A stretch of DNA of 64,000 nucleotides from Podocnemis expansa (GCA_007922195.1 ML682024.1:2900051-2964050); one strand, 5' to 3'. Counted from the first letter of the stretch, positions 32,311 through 45,317 are shown. A program made the numbers and translations. Notes: generated by a model from the sequence alone, not told the origin.

Positions 32311-33655
32311 TATCTTCTAAAATATTGCTCTCATAAAAAAACTCAAATTGTACAAATTACTAATAATATAAATCAGGCTAAGCAAACAGTACCTCAGTTA
32401 ATAAATCAAAGTAAGAACTTTTCAATAAATCCTTGGAAACAATTTGGTCTATAAAAATGGTTAATCATCCAAGAAATTGCCTTTAAAATCATTTCCTCTT
32501 ACTGTGTTGCATATATTATACAATTATCAAATATAAACCCACATAAACCACATGCAAAACATTTAACAATAAAAGCAAAACCTATAATACTAACAGGGTG
32601 AATCTATTTGGTCAATAATCCCTGATGGAAAATCCCAGGTAACTTATTTTGGATCATAACACTTAGGTCAGCAGGTAAATAACAACTTAAATAACAATTC
32701 AAGGTGGAACCTTTGACATTTCATAGACTACCACAAAATTCATGAATAAGAAAAGGGGAAAGGTGCTGAGGAATATTTTAGTAGGCAAAGTATGCATTAA
32801 TTGCCAATGCAACCAAATAGTCAAGGATATAGATGCACCCCAACAATTTCTGGGGCAAGGGCCCATATTTGGATGACCAGGGAGGATCTAAGCTAACCTA
32901 TTTTTAGAAGAGTGTAAAAGTGACGACCCTGTTGGTAGGAGAAAGGGGGATTTAAGACTTTAGGATTTGTAGAGCAAGAGGAATAAAGGAGAAGCTTCCA
33001 ATCCTCAGTTTGCTGCTCTGCCTTTCTGGAGAAATAACACCACAGACCCACCATCCTCCTCTTTCTTAGCTGTCTAGTCTTTGTTGCTTTAATAAGTTTA
33101 AATCTATCACTTAGGGTTGCTAGACTCTGCACTTTTCCTGTCTGTTGAGGCATCAGGCTTATTCTTGGCTCTCGGGTGTGTAAGAATAGCAACTATAAAT
33201 TTTAACAGAAAACATAATCTATTGAATTATAAACTGCATAAAATTTTCTAAATGCATTCTCTGTGTATGAACTAATTGTCACGTTCATGAACTAACCTTT
33301 ATGCTTTTAGCAATAAAGAATTTTATAAAGTAATTTAAAGTGTTTGTGTGATACATGCTCTTAGCCATTCCATGGAGGTTCTCAGTTTACATTTTATAAT
33401 ATTTCTGAAATCATATTTGAATTCAAACCCAAATTTATTTTTTATTTATTGACAAATTCCAATCCTAAATCCAAATTCCAATTTCCCCATTCAAATCATA
33501 AAAGAAAAAAATCAGGCTACACTCCCTACAGTGGAATGAATGGCCTTGAGAACCAAAGGCAGTTTAAGGTCCCAATGTCATCCCAATTCACATATTTGCT
33601 CATGCAGAATCATTTTAAGGATTTGGTTGGACCTCTCTACTAAGCCCAATGACTG
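32311..33655. other. No gene recognised
   Basis: AT-rich sequence. A 99-codon minus frame (33192-32893) has no domain or splice support. Part of 33000-33150 looks like a repeat I cannot name. Confidence 0.35.
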
Positions 33656-33659
33656 CGGG

Positions 33660-33837
33660 CAGAGCTGTAATGTGGCATTTTGCCACCCGGGGTGTGTTCC
33701 GATTGGAATGTGCCCCTTCCCATTAGAGGCACTTAGAACTGGTGCCGCAAAGCAGCCCCTTTAATAGCACAGCTCTATTAAGCCGCTTAGGGTGCCTGGG
33801 GCTTTTCCCCATCGGCCCTGCAGTAGTTACAGTCCTG
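33660..33837. mobile_element. hAT-type MITE, CAGAGCCATAAC family
   Basis: 178 bp with ends CAGAGCTGTAATG and GTTACAGTCCTG and flanks ACTGCGGG and ACTGTGGG (7/8). Length is identical to the copy at 3718-3895. Confidence 0.75.
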
Positions 33838-33899
33838 ACTGTGGGTGTCCAGCAGTACATCATTTCTGCTTAATTCCTAGAGCTATGTATAATGGTTTA

Positions 33900-34920
33900 G
33901 TTAATTCCCCCTGTTTTGCACATGGCCCTCACCAGCTGTTGCACCGAGGTCTACCAGCACCTTTTGTTCCTGGGCAGAGTTGGTCAGTTGGCACACTGCT
34001 CAGTCTGGCACTCTGAACTTCAGCCTCCTGTCAATCACCCATCCTTCTACCAGAGATCAACAGGTGGGTATAACTTATTAACACCCTATAACTTCCCCCC
34101 AACAAACTCACACATTAAAAGTAGCCAAAATTGCCAAACCATACAATGGGAACAACAACCTCAAGTGGTTACCTTCCAGCTGAGGTCCAACTCTTGTGGG
34201 ATGCTGAGAGCAAGCAAATTCTCATTTATGCATTAACACAATATACAACAAACACACAGAGGTTAGAAATCCTCCCCAAGAGAGCCCTGGGAAAGTGTGC
34301 ACTCACCATCAGTGCTCTTGCCCATGGCCAGGTGTGGCACAGCAGCTATCTTTCAGGCTGTCACCCCCTTACCGATGGCCACCCTGCCACTACAGCAGTC
34401 TCTCTTCCCTTCACTCAGCCCTCTGGCTCACTCACAGTTCAGCTCACCCCTCCTGAGAGAACAGAGTTCAATGGAGAACAGTTCAACTACCCCACAAAGT
34501 GTTTGGCCCCAGTGCCAGACCCCTGTTCCTCACCCCCTTGACTCAGAGCTTTCTAACAGTCTCCTTCCCTTTTCCAAACTCAGAACTGCAAAGAAGCCCT
34601 CCTGCTACCTGAGTTTCCAGCCCAGTGACTTTCAACCACCAAGATCTGTACAGTCTCCTCCTTACCTCTGCTTCCCCAGACTCCTTTGTAAACAGCTTGT
34701 CTCAGGTCTTTCTTCTCTGGACTGAAATTTCCCCCTGCTCTACACTCTGGTTCTAGCCTTTAAACTCTCTTTTCTGCAACAAACCTCCTCTTCTCTCACT
34801 CCTCAGCCTCCTACTGCCCAGCTGAACTTTAATTATTCCCAGCCTTTCCTCCAGGTGCAACCAAGTAACTTAACAGGCTTCTCTGGACTGATGTTAACCC
34901 CTTCAGGGCCACAGTGGGAT
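33900..34920. repeat. Possible LTR-like pyrimidine-rich repeat
   Basis: CT-rich on the plus strand, with internal CTGGCACTCTGAACTTC and AACCCCTTCAGGGCC. Its texture is like the LTR-like repeat at 12491, but I see no clear second copy. The three overlapping open frames here (106-142 codons) lack support. 34921-36120 holds nothing further that I recognise. Confidence 0.25.
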
Positions 34921-36126
34921 GCCCATATGCAACAACCTCTTCTCTGACAACTCTTCTCCTGCTTTCCTGCTAGGACCTTGTGTTCCTCCCTCCTCTTTCT
35001 GCTTTGGCATCTTTAGCAAACTCAGCACCTTTGCCAGGTCCCTTCCTCCCTGCCTCATTCCTCAGGTATACTGATAGACAAAGAGAGCCTGAGGTGAAGG
35101 AGACAAATTAACTCTCCAAAATATCAAACCATTTCCTTGCACCCATGCAGGGATATGAGATCAGACAATGACTGGGAGCATGGAATGGACACGGGAAGAA
35201 ACAGAACAAGATGATTTCACTGAGAAAGCTTGATTTGTGCACACCCAGCCCCAAGAAGGTAACCACATCCTTATCCATCAATTGAAAACACATCAGCTGG
35301 GGCTTAGAATAATAGTGTGTGCCCGCTGCTTTTCTCCCAGCAGACACAGGGGCCTGGGTTCTTAGAGGGTTTGTGGTGGGGTTAGATCCCACTATTTATT
35401 CTAGGGTATTAAATGGCCCATAAAGTGCACATGAAGACCAAAAGCTAGGGGTCATAAAACTCTTGTCTGCACTCCCTGCAACACATCTTCCTTAGGTAAC
35501 ACAGCCATGAAACACCAACATCCAGCAGAAGAGTGTAGCCGGTTTTCTAGTACAGAGCTGTCAGTGCTTGCTGGACACTGTGCATGCCAGAGGCAGAGAG
35601 AGATATGCAGGGCTCTGAAAAACCTGCAAAGCATGACATGAATATTAGGAGGCAGAATCTGCAATGGCATTTAAAATTGAAGAGCAGAACCAACAGGTGA
35701 GGGAGAACAGGAACTGCGTTCATCAAACTGAGTGTGTTTGTGTATGTTACAGACTAATAGTGCTATAGCTGTAAGAGGAACAGATATCTCTAACACACAT
35801 TCCTGGCCAGTTACCCAGTACTTGTGTTTAGCAAAGATCTGCTTTGGGAATACATTATAATCTATTCCTTTTCTTATATTATGACATTGGAACATCTTAT
35901 CAGAGCTATAGGTGGCACAAAAAAGGTGGCTTGTCCTACAGGGCTACTACTTGGAGAGCTCTTTTCCTTCTCTCCCTCCCTTCTGTTTCTCTTTCTCTTT
36001 CCACTATCAGCCTTAACCTTGAAGTTGAAATCTGACTGTCAGAGAATAATCTCCTGGGCTTTCAATAAAGGGGCAAGTGGCAACAGTTCAGGTCTGCAGT
36101 GTCCAGATACCTAATTTAATTTCATA

Positions 36127-36346
36127 AACAAGGAGTCTTGTGGCACTTAAAGACTAACAAATCTATTTTTTGTATGAGCTTTCATGAAAGAAAAATCTCA
36201 CTTGTCAGATGCCTTGACAATGGGATTTTCTCCCACAAAATCTCATGCAAAAAATAAAGTTGTTAGTCTTCAAGTGCCACAGGACTTCTTGTTTGTTTGT
36301 TTTATAGAACTACACTAATATGGCTACCCCTTTGGATCTTAATTTC
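36127..36346. repeat. Head-to-head PLE tails
   Basis: AACAAGGAGTCTTGTGGCAC then GCTTTCATGAAAG on the left. The right arm has TTGACAATGGGATTTTCTCCC, TCTCATGC, GTTAGTCTTCAAGTGCCAC and ends TGGCTACCCCTTTGGA. The hammerhead-like boxes have decayed in both arms (CTGACAA and TTGACAA). It is the third inverted pair of this family in the window. Confidence 0.65.
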
Positions 36347-36497
36347 ATAAGGGATTGATCAGTCACTCCTGAGAAATCAGCACACATTTTCAATTCATTT
36401 TAGAACACATACTTCTTCCAGCCTCTCTGTACGCTCTGTTCTAATACTGAAGCTGAATACATTTGCATTGTTCATTTTGGTATAGTCTGGGTGGCTT

Positions 36498-37862
36498 AGG
36501 GGTGTCAAACTTACAGCCTGCAGGCCAGATCCAGCCCACAGACATGTTTAATCCGGTCCACAGGGACCTCACCACTTATACCCTGCCTTCAGCAGCAAGC
36601 CAAAGGCAAGGGGCAGGGTGAGAGCACAAAATCTGGCTGTTGGGCTGCCCTGCCTAGCCTCTCCAGCACGGGGTGGCTAAAGCCCCACCCATAGGCCAAT
36701 TGGCCCAGGGCCTCTCCCCCCACCCCCACCCCCCAAGAGACAGCCCTCCCTGCACTGCCCCATTGCTTTCAGAGCTCTGTGGGGCCTATGCCACTGCCCT
36801 TCCCCCACTGCCATGTCTTCTGTTCATTGCCAAGGTCACCTCAGACCTGCCCAGTTGAGAGCAGAGCATGGATATGGCGCAGTTTCGGCTCCTTCTGACT
36901 AAGGGGAACCCCCATGCATGTGCAACCTGCCCAGGTGGCTGCTACTCAGTGGGCTGTGTGGACCTGTTTGGGACCTGTTTACATGGCACGAGCCTCTCAG
37001 GATGCATGTATAGTTATCTGGGGCTTCCTCCTGGGCAAAGGTAGCTGAACCTGTTCTAGCTGGGGGCTCTGTGGCTCCTTTTCCCCCCTACCATGCTGAA
37101 TGACTGACTTGTGTAGGGGGAATTAATCCCATGGCCCAAGCACCACGCTTCACCTAGCTGCTCCCAGCAAGGAGCTGCCTGTGAGCTGCTTTTTGTGGCA
37201 TGTCTCCAGCTAGCTCCCCCTGCTCGCAGGCCACAGCACTCCTAGCACTGAGGAGGTGGCCAAATTGCCGGCGTTGCTGCTGAGGCAAACATCTGTGGGT
37301 GAGCCTTTCCAGGCAGGGCTCTTGGTGACAACCTAGGGAAATTTAAAGACAAAAAAATAGTTACTTTCATGCCTGGCTTCCTTTTCTCAGTAAAACAGTT
37401 TGTAATTGTTGCCAGTCATGTAGTGTAGCTAAGTACAACAGATGCTCAGTTTGCCTCCCTACTTGTTGTGTTACTAATACCTGGGTTGTGGCCATAGCTT
37501 CTGAGGCCAGAATGGAGCACTGTGATCATCTAGTGTAGCAGTTCTCAAACTTCTTTTCTCAGGGCCTGGTTGAAAAAACTCATTTATGCCCATGAACCAA
37601 CAATTAAATCTTTCAGCAATGCATTCCAGTTTTTTGGTGGCAGCAGCAGTGGGTGTCGTGAACCTCTTCCATCCAGCCTGTGACTGCACTCTGCGGGACC
37701 ACACTCCCCCCCCAACAGAGAAAGAGAGTGTGGTCTCACATACCAAGGACTCTGTGATGCCACGAGAGTGCCATAGTATTTTGATTTATGGTATATACAG
37801 CTCCCTTGAAGTATATATAAGTCAAATCTGGCCTGCCACAGCAAATGAGTTTGACACTCTTG
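36498..37862. mobile_element. Probable hAT-type element, GGGGTGTCAAAC ends
   Basis: TAGGGGTGTCAAACTTAC at the left and GAGTTTGACACTCT at the right form an inverted terminus, with flanks TGGCTTAG and TGGTTCAG (6/8). The interior includes GCCAGATCCAGCCC, GC-rich sequence to 37320 and a CR1-type scrap (37493-37545). No transposase read. Boundaries are approximate. Confidence 0.45.
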
Positions 37863-38447
37863 GTTCAGCCATTACTAAATATCCTCTTCTGGAGGACAGA
37901 ATCTTAACTCATGAGGACAGTCACACATGCATATTTCGTTTGGTTTCTAGCATTGGCAGAATAAAAAAGGTTGTAATCACTTTCTCCCTCATCACAATCT
38001 GTGCATCTACTGAATAATTTATTTTTCCAGTACAAATCTCCCTTTCTAAAATGTGAGCATTCACATTTGTTCATGAAGGAAATAATTAAAATGAATCTGT
38101 AAATTAATCTGTGTAAAGAAAAATGCTGATTTGTGGGGATTGGAGGGTCAGGCAGTAACTCAGATTATTAGATGCACATTACCAGGTTCATGACATGAAG
38201 TCTAATGTATGAAAAATGCACCTTGCTCTACTGAATCTCCAGTAGCAGAAAGGGTCTCCAAGAAGGTCTAAGTCTGATTTAGCATCTCCATGCAGAGGCT
38301 AAGAACAAGTGCATTACACCAAATGAAAGATGACTGATGGCCAGGAGGAGACACACCATTATTAAACATAACAGCTGTCTCTGAAGACTACGTACTCTAG
38401 AATGCCAGCCACTGTGTCTCTGTCTGAACCGTAGTGCTCTCTTCTAG

Positions 38448-38621
<174 letters not shown>

Positions 38622-38817
38622 TGAGGTCCTTCAGAGAGAGGCTAGAAGGTACAGTTTAAATCACAAATTACTACTGAGGTGGTTAGCAAAGAGCAAGCAG
38701 GTAAGACCAAGCAATTCAGAAAAAGAGGTTTTTTCTTGTGGGAAGGCACTTCTGAGCAAGGGATTGGAAGCCAGCCACTCCTGAACTGCAAGTTCGCCTC
38801 TGACAGGAATGCCATCT

Positions 38818-39480
38818 GCTGCCTTCGTCTGGACACTACAGTACAAATTAGGGATGGACACATCAACACCACTCTATACTGAAAACCTACTGATTGGCAT
38901 AGTTATCTACATCCCTCGAGCTTCCATTCTAAACACACCACATGATCCATTGTCTACAGCCAAGCCCTAAGGTACAACTGCATTTGCTCTGATCCCTCAG
39001 ACAGAGACAGACATCTCCAGGATCTCTATCAAGCTTTCTTAAAACTACGGTACCCACCTGTAGTAGTAAAAAAACAGACTGACAGGGCCAGACAGGTACC
39101 CGTCAACTACTACAGGATAGGCCCAAAAAAGAAAATAATAGAATGCCACTGGTCACCACATACAACTCTCAAGTCAGACCTCTACAACAGATCATTAAGG
39201 ACCTCCAGCCTATTTTAAAAGATGACCCCTCACTCTCTCTAGCCTTGGGGGAAAGGTGTCTTCTTAAACAGATACTTACCAGCAACTACAGACCTAACAA
39301 CAGAAACATTAAAGCAGGCGCATATCCCTACAACAAACCACACTGCCAACTCTGTCCACATATCTGCACAAAAGACACCATCATAGGACCTAATCAAGCC
39401 AGCTACTCCATCAAAGGGTCCTTCACCTGCTCATCCACTAATGTGATTTATGCCATCATGTGCCGGAAATTCCCCCAAGC
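38818..39480 (+). pseudogene. PLE reverse transcriptase C-terminal region
   Basis: Pieces readable in shifting frames are DTTVQIRDGHINTTLY, KPTDWHSYLHPSS, SIVYSQALRYNCICSDPSD and RDRHLQDLYQAFLK. After a frame change comes PLVTTYNSQVRPLQQIIKDL. This is the usual order after the catalytic palm in PLE reverse transcriptases. The catalytic YADD box itself is upstream and absent. The C-terminal frame (39143-39496) is open for 117 codons, including KPHCQLCPHI, a Cys pair conserved before the endonuclease. Stops and at least two frameshifts show decay. Confidence 0.75.
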
Positions 39481-39765
39481 CTTATACATTGGATAAACAG
39501 GACAATCCCTACACAGAAGAATAAATGCACACAAAACTGACATCAGAAATCACAACACCAAAAAAAACCCCAAAACAGTTGCTGAGCACTTCCATCTTCT
39601 TAATCACTCCATTGATGATTTGTTAACAATGGCCATCAAGCAGATCAATGGGACGTCAAGACTTCAAAGAGAAACAGCAGAAATCGAACTAATATGCAAA
39701 CTAAATTGTGTGAAAGCAGGGCTGAATCTTAACTATGGATTCTTTTTACATTTTAACAGGTAATT
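39420..39765 (+). pseudogene. PLE GIY-YIG endonuclease domain, decayed
   Basis: STNVIYAIMC and, ten residues on, LYIG give the two halves of the GIY-YIG signature (here I-Y-A and Y-I-G). A TAA stop (39493-39495) replaces the residue after LYIG. The frame then continues TGQSLHRRINAHK, holding the conserved Arg and His of the domain, and AVEHFHLLNHS- and RETAEIELI-like stretches. In PLEs this nuclease nicks target DNA. It is non-functional because of the stop. Confidence 0.75.
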
Positions 39766-40387
39766 TGACTTCAACCTCCCTCTGTTTGCTGTTTCCTAGA
39801 GTTTGAATCCTTACAAATGCTCTGATTTGCTGTTGCTGTATGACCTGATCCCATGTCTTACATTCCCCTGCATTTATTTTCATCCAGTTCTGTAAGTTCT
39901 CCCTCTTCAAAGCATCTGACAAAGTGGGATATTCTCCCATGAAAGCTCATGCAATAAATAAATCGGTTAGTCTTTAAGTGTCACAAGACTCCTTGCTTCA
40001 TTTTCTGGGTGATCTCAGCAGAGGCTAAGAGAAGAATGGCTCACTGAGGCCAACTATGAAGAGTCCCTGTGGAAAAAGGCTACCTGTCTGGCAGCCTGTG
40101 CTGTTTCTGCTGACACTATACATTTTCCATGGATACAGAATATCTTGACATTTAGGGCTGTCAAGTCAATGTTTCTTATTAACCAAAACCCTGAGGGTGC
40201 CCTTTTTCACCTTCTATCAGGTTCCTGCAAAGGGCAAGTTGGAGCCCAAGCAGTCTAGTATAGTGAAAAGCCTCTGTAGGAACTACTTACATCTTTATTC
40301 TAATTTAGTCTTCCCACTCTCCTGATGGGGAGAAGATCCAGGTTAGTACTAGATCCTAGCTAGAAGTGTTCATCTAGATATACTCTC

Positions 40388-40600
40388 TAAAGGGTATGTT
40401 TACACTAGGGGCTTAAGTTGACTTAAGGAAGCTTAAACTGACTGAAGCAACTCTCTGGCCACATTTGGAATTTATTAAGTCAACTTAAGCATTTGCTTCT
40501 GTTGACTTAATTTTTAAGTAGACTTTATTAATGTAACCTGGCTTTAGGCTTAAGCCAACTTAATTAGCCTCCTGACCCTCTGAAACCTTCCTGGCAACTA
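40388..40600. repeat. Partial foldback element, TTAAGTCAACTTAA type
   Basis: GGGTATGTTTACACTAGGGG followed by TTAAGTTGACTTAAGG, ATTAAGTCAACTTAAGC and TTAAGCCAACTTAATT. It is a diverged or truncated relative of 13686-14234 with only a left terminus. 40601-41100 is GC-rich without a supported gene. Confidence 0.6.
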
Positions 40601-41106
40601 GGAACTGCCTGCCCTGGCCAATGCCAGGGCAGGATAAGGCTCTGCCCACCATGCTCCACAGCTAGATCTAACCAGGACTCTGGCTGTGTTGCAGGCAAGG
40701 GTGAGGGCAGAGCAAGGCATGCCAGGAAGCAGGCACCATCCTAGACCCACCAGGAGATCCAGGACACAGAGCACTGTGCCAGCCTCAGGCAGTACCACCC
40801 AGGAACTCATTCCAGGGACCCAGGCGGAGGATCCCCCACTCTGGATGAGGGAACATTGCCCCAGGCTCCTGCTGCACATGCCAGTTAGTGCTCTGTCCCT
40901 GCAGGCATGGTGGGGCAGGAAGGTGGTATTGGGACTGCAGAGATTTGGATTTCCCTAACACCCCTTGACAACCCCAGCTGAATTTCCTAATAACACACCC
41001 CCTGAACCCCCAGTTGTCAGCTAGCTAGTAACATAGTGTTATACCAATTCAGTCACTGGTTGGAAATGACTGGACTGAACCGAACTCACTAAGAAGTAAG
41101 GAAATC

Positions 41107-41146
41107 AAACAAGGAGTCCAATGGCACTTTAAAAGACTAACAAATT
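41107..41146 (-). repeat. PLE terminal scrap
   Basis: AACAAGGAGTCCAATGGCAC then AAAAGACTAACAAATTTA. A similar scrap is at 42495-42545 (AAGGAGTCTAATACCACTTC). No ribozyme-like core in either. Confidence 0.5.
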
Positions 41147-41376
41147 TAAGGAGGTTCAGATTGCTTCTAAGTTGGGGGGGAAGTGGGGCAGATGTTTGCT
41201 TGATGTTGTGGGCTCTCCCTTACAAGCACTATCTGATTATCAATCAGCTCTGTCTTTTAACAATTATTGGGCTGGTCAAATAGTGCTTGTCATTCTTAGT
41301 CAGGCTCTAGAGTATTTTTATATTTTAAGTGACCATTATATCTGAAATCACAGATAATCCAGTATAAGTGCTAGTG

Positions 41377-42132
41377 CAGGGGTGCCCAAAGTGCAGCCCC
41401 CAGGCTGCATGCACCCCACAAATGGCTTTTCTGCAGCCCCCAAGTAAAAAATTTTAACTGGGTTAGCTGGAGCCTGCAGCACTGGAAATAAAAAAATCCA
41501 GCAGCTGCAGCAGGGAGCAGCCCCAGCCCAGGCCGGGAGTATTGAAATCTCCCACTCTGAGCATGCTCAGGATGGGAGCCCCAGCACGTGGTGTGGCCTT
41601 TGGAGCGGTGAAGGCAGGGAAGTAAGGGAAGGGGTTGGGCAGTAGCAAAAGCCAGCAGCACAGAGTGGAGGGGTTACAGAGAGGGTAGGGGACTTGGGGA
41701 AAGCAGCAGTTCAGGGCAGGAGGTTAAGGAAGGTGTTGGGGACTCAGGGAAAGCAGTGGCAGCATGCTGGGGTTAGTGTGTGGGTCAGGGACTCAGGGAA
41801 AGTGGTGGCAAAGGGTGGGGGGGTTAGGGAAGATGTCTGGGATTCAGGGAAAGCTGCGGTGCAGGGCAGGGGTGTAAACAAGGGAAGGGGCCAAGGACTC
41901 GGGGAAAGCAGCGGTAGCATGCAGGGGTTAGAGAGGGGGGTCAGGGAATCAGGGAAAGCCAGCAGCACAGGGCACAGGGGTTATGGAAGGGGTTGGTGAT
42001 GCACAGGAAGCTGGCGGGGGGGACCCGGATCTGTCCCTAGCCGCTGCAGCTAGGGAGCAGGAATTTGCAGCCCACAGACCTGCACCAATCAGGCTTTGCA
42101 GCACCCATGTACGAAAACCTTGGGCACACCTG
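41377..42132. mobile_element. hAT-type element, CAGGGGTGCCCAAAG ends
   Basis: 756 bp with ends CAGGGGTGCCCAAAGTGC and CTTGGGCACACCTG and flanks TGCTAGTG and TTTTAGTG (6/8). 41690-42000 is a degenerate 60- to 70-bp tandem of GGACTCAGGGAAAGC and GGTTAGGGAAG units, which explains the open frames on both strands. Confidence 0.7.
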
Positions 42133-42740
42133 TTTTAGTGCTTAGACCCGGAGTGTGGGAAAGTAACTATATTTTGTGGAGACTAGAGACTTCCAGCCTG
42201 CATCAGCTTGAGTTCCCCCACTGAGGCCTAAAATCACAAAAATCAAGTCACACAAAGTGTGGAGGAGATTATATACACAACAAAGGTGATTGAGTGCAGT
42301 AGTGAAGAACAGCATGACCAACAGCTCGAGGAGCAAGCAAGGTGCTACTGCCTTTGTCCCCTTTTCCCTGGAAGTTGAACTCTTGTGAAAGCACCTCTGA
42401 ACTGTGGGTCTCCCTCCAGTATGGACAAGGAGGACAACAAGGTAAGTAAGGTATGGAGAAGGGAGAGGAGCATGTTAAAGGAACGCTTGTTTGTTGAACA
42501 AAGAAGGAGTCTAATACCACTTCTAAAGACTAACAAATTTATTATCTCACTGTGTTTTTGTGACTTTGCTCCAGAATGCTAGATTTGGGACTGGGAAACT
42601 TATATAAAAATTTCCTAGTAGGCCAAGATTTTTAAACTGCTTTATTTGCCAAGGTCATTATCTCATATCGTCACAACCTTGACAGGTCATTTTCTTGGAT
42701 ATTTTCTGTACTAAAAATGTTTTCTGTTTTAATCAGTTTT

Positions 42741-43026
42741 TACGTAGGAGCATTAGAATGGCCATACTGGATCTGACCAATGGTCATCTAGCCTAGTAAC
42801 CTGTTTTCTGACAGTGGCCAATACCAGGTGCTTCAGAGGGAATGAACTGAACAGGCAGTCATGAAACTACCCATCTCTTGACATCTAGTCCCACTTTCTG
42901 GCAAAAGAAGACTAGGAACATTTCAGAGCAGGGTGTGCATCCATCCCTCCCTGCCCATCCCAGTTAATACCATTGATGGATCTATTCTCCTTAAACTTTT
43001 CTAATTCTTTTTTGAACCCTGTTATA
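42741..43026 (-). repeat. CR1 LINE, antisense, segment 1
   Basis: GGCCATACTGGATCTGACCAA, TGGTCATCTAGCCTAG, CAGTGGCCAATACCAGGTG and TTTTTTGAACCCTGTTATAG are the antisense of the CR1 3' coding region, in the expected order. It continues at 45318 after a hAT insertion, then at 47700 and 48099. The frame is broken. Confidence 0.75.
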
Positions 43027-43034
43027 GTCTAATA

Positions 43035-45309
43035 CAGACGTGGCCAAACTGCAGCTCGCGAGCTGCATGCAGCTCTTTAAAGAAAAGTTGCGGCTCCGGG
43101 GAGAGCGCAGGAGCGAAGGGCAGCATGGCGGGAGCCAGGAGTGAGAAATCTACAATCATCGGGGACAGCAGAGAGGTGGTGGTAGGGTAAGAGCTGGCAG
43201 CAGAGGAGCAGCTTTTTGAGAGCTGTAGGAGTCAGCAGCGTGGTCAGAGCCGGGGGAGGGGCAGCCCTGGGAGAGCCCGCAGGGGAGGGGCGGCATTGCC
43301 AGAGCTAGCAGGGAAAGAGAAGCACTCAGAGCAAGTACCTGCCAGAATCTACAGTTTATCCACACAGGATTAATTTCCACCCTCCTTGTCTGTGTACATA
43401 ATGATACAGTCTTTAATTACATCAGTGCATGATTTTTTAAATACTTTTCTTTTTTGATCTTGTTTTTGGGTAAATATTTTTAAAACTGGCAACATAAATT
43501 GCTCAAGAACAAGTCTACAATGAACTACAGATAAGTGATGGTAATTAGCAATTGAAACCTGAAAAGCAATTGTAAATTAATTTTCTTTTTCAAAAATCAC
43601 CTGGCATTTCCAGATATTGTAATGTAATGCAAAATTATTTCTCTTGTATTTCTATTTTGAGAATTAAATAAGAATAATCAGAAATGACTGAAAATTGACA
43701 CAAGTGTTACATCCAAAACCACTGACTGCTCTCAAAAGGTTATAAAAAACCCTATCTATTAATTTAAAGAATGTCACAAGTACTTATTATGGATCGTGGT
43801 TCATTTTCAGCATGCAAAATGATTTGGACTTAGGATAGACCACCACTACAGAAAACTGGCTTTAGAAAAAAAAAATCCTTAAGTCCATTGAATGAGTGGG
43901 CCTGAGACATCAGTATGTCATCTGTTTGCAGAAGGAACTGCCAGTACATTTATTTTATAAGAAAATTTTAGTTAATATACCTAAGTCAATTACCAAGATA
44001 ATTTACATTCACTGCAAAGTTCAATAGCAGCACTAGACTTCCACTGATTAAATAGCATTCAACATGTATTACTTTTTCTTTGCTGTATACCAGTAGTCAA
44101 AATTAATTTATATTTCAGTGCAGTCTTCATGAATGACTCTATGGGTATCTAAGCCTATTAGACAAAAGACTAATGGTTGTGAAGAGCTGAGGATGGAAAA
44201 TTGTGTTGTAAACTTTCTGAAAAAATCTCTCACCAATAAAGATTTTACTTTGTATTATAAAAAACAAATAATGATATTTAGAATTTATACAGGGCCTGAC
44301 CCCAAACTGAATAAACTCAATGGGATTTTTTCCATGATATCTTCTGAGCATGGACTCCAAAGCACTTACTGAAACAGGCTCTGATCTTGCACTTTATGTC
44401 CTGATACACTCTCATTGATCTGTTGTGATTCTGAACAGTTGAAAAAGTGTCCCTGTGTGCATCTCTTCACAGGATTAAGATGAGAGCAGGGTTTTCCCTT
44501 ACTATTACTCTCATTTTAAAATTAATTGTGTCTGATTGAGTCCTCAGACCTTTTGTTTTCACTGTCCATGAGTATTTTAGTGAACAAGTTTACTGGCAGA
44601 AATGTTGGCAGGGAAGCAGGGGCATGGTTGGGGCCTTGGTGGGATGGGGGGCAGAGGTGCAGCATGGTTAGGGAGAGCAGAGAAGCAGCAGCATGGTAAG
44701 AGACTTCAGGGAAGCAGCAACAGGGGTGAGGGAGGGAAGCGTGACATGTTCAGAGAAGCCATAGCATGTTTAGATTTTCTCACAGGCCCTAATGCAGCGT
44801 ACTTGTTGTTTAAATAAAATTGTTTTACATGTCCTGAACATGATGTGGAATACTAAGAAATGAAAATATACAAAGGAGAGAAGTTTAAAACTGAACATAG
44901 ATTACTTTCAATTTTTGGCACAACTTACTGCTGTAAAGCATCATATTCCACAATGAAATTCAAAACATTGTGCAATACTTAGAGATCAGCATCTGAGCGA
45001 GTTTTTACAAGTTATTGCCCAGATTTTAAAAAAACTTGTCACAAGCCTACAATGTTCTACATCTAGCGACAGCAAAGTTTTTACTGTATAGCCCTAGTTT
45101 CATGGTAACCTTAAATAATTATTAGAATCTGACATTAGTAGGATCAATATTTGCCCTATTTTTACAATAAAATTAAAGTGTGCAATGAATTTTAAGCTTA
45201 GTAATTTTGGAGTAGGTAAAAATATGTGGTTATACGCCTCAGTGCGGCTCTTGAAGATTTAATAATCGACTTGCGCGGCTGTTGAGTTCCATAGGTTTGG
45301 CCACCCCTG
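43035..45309. mobile_element. hAT element, 2.3 kb, CAGACGTGGCCAAAC ends
   Basis: 2275 bp with ends CAGACGTGGCCAAACTGCAG and GTTTGGCCACCCCTG and the exact duplication GTCTAATA at 43027-43034 and 45310-45317. It splits a CR1 antisense copy, and the two CR1 halves rejoin perfectly across it. Subterminal AGCTGCATGCAGCTCTT is inverted-repeat-rich. The long AT-rich interior has no readable transposase, so it is a non-autonomous or decayed copy. A 187-bp relative is at 47505-47691. Confidence 0.85.
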
Positions 45310-45317
45310 GTCTAATA

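Larger units (their letters stand above)
38810..39998 (+). mobile_element. Penelope-like element, 3' portion
   Basis: Order along the plus strand is end of the reverse transcriptase, linker, GIY-YIG endonuclease, short untranslated part, then the terminal tail with a hammerhead-like core (39915-39954: CTGACAA, GTGGGA/TCCCAT stem, GAAA, GCTC, ATGC). It is 5'-truncated and lies in the presumed intron after the PHYHD1 exon. It links the many short tail fragments in the window to PLEs. Confidence 0.8.

Noticed and set aside
34131..34725. 136- and 142-codon Pro/Ser-rich plus frames
   Set aside because: Pyrimidine-rich LTR-like sequence; the frames overlap each other and no domain is visible.
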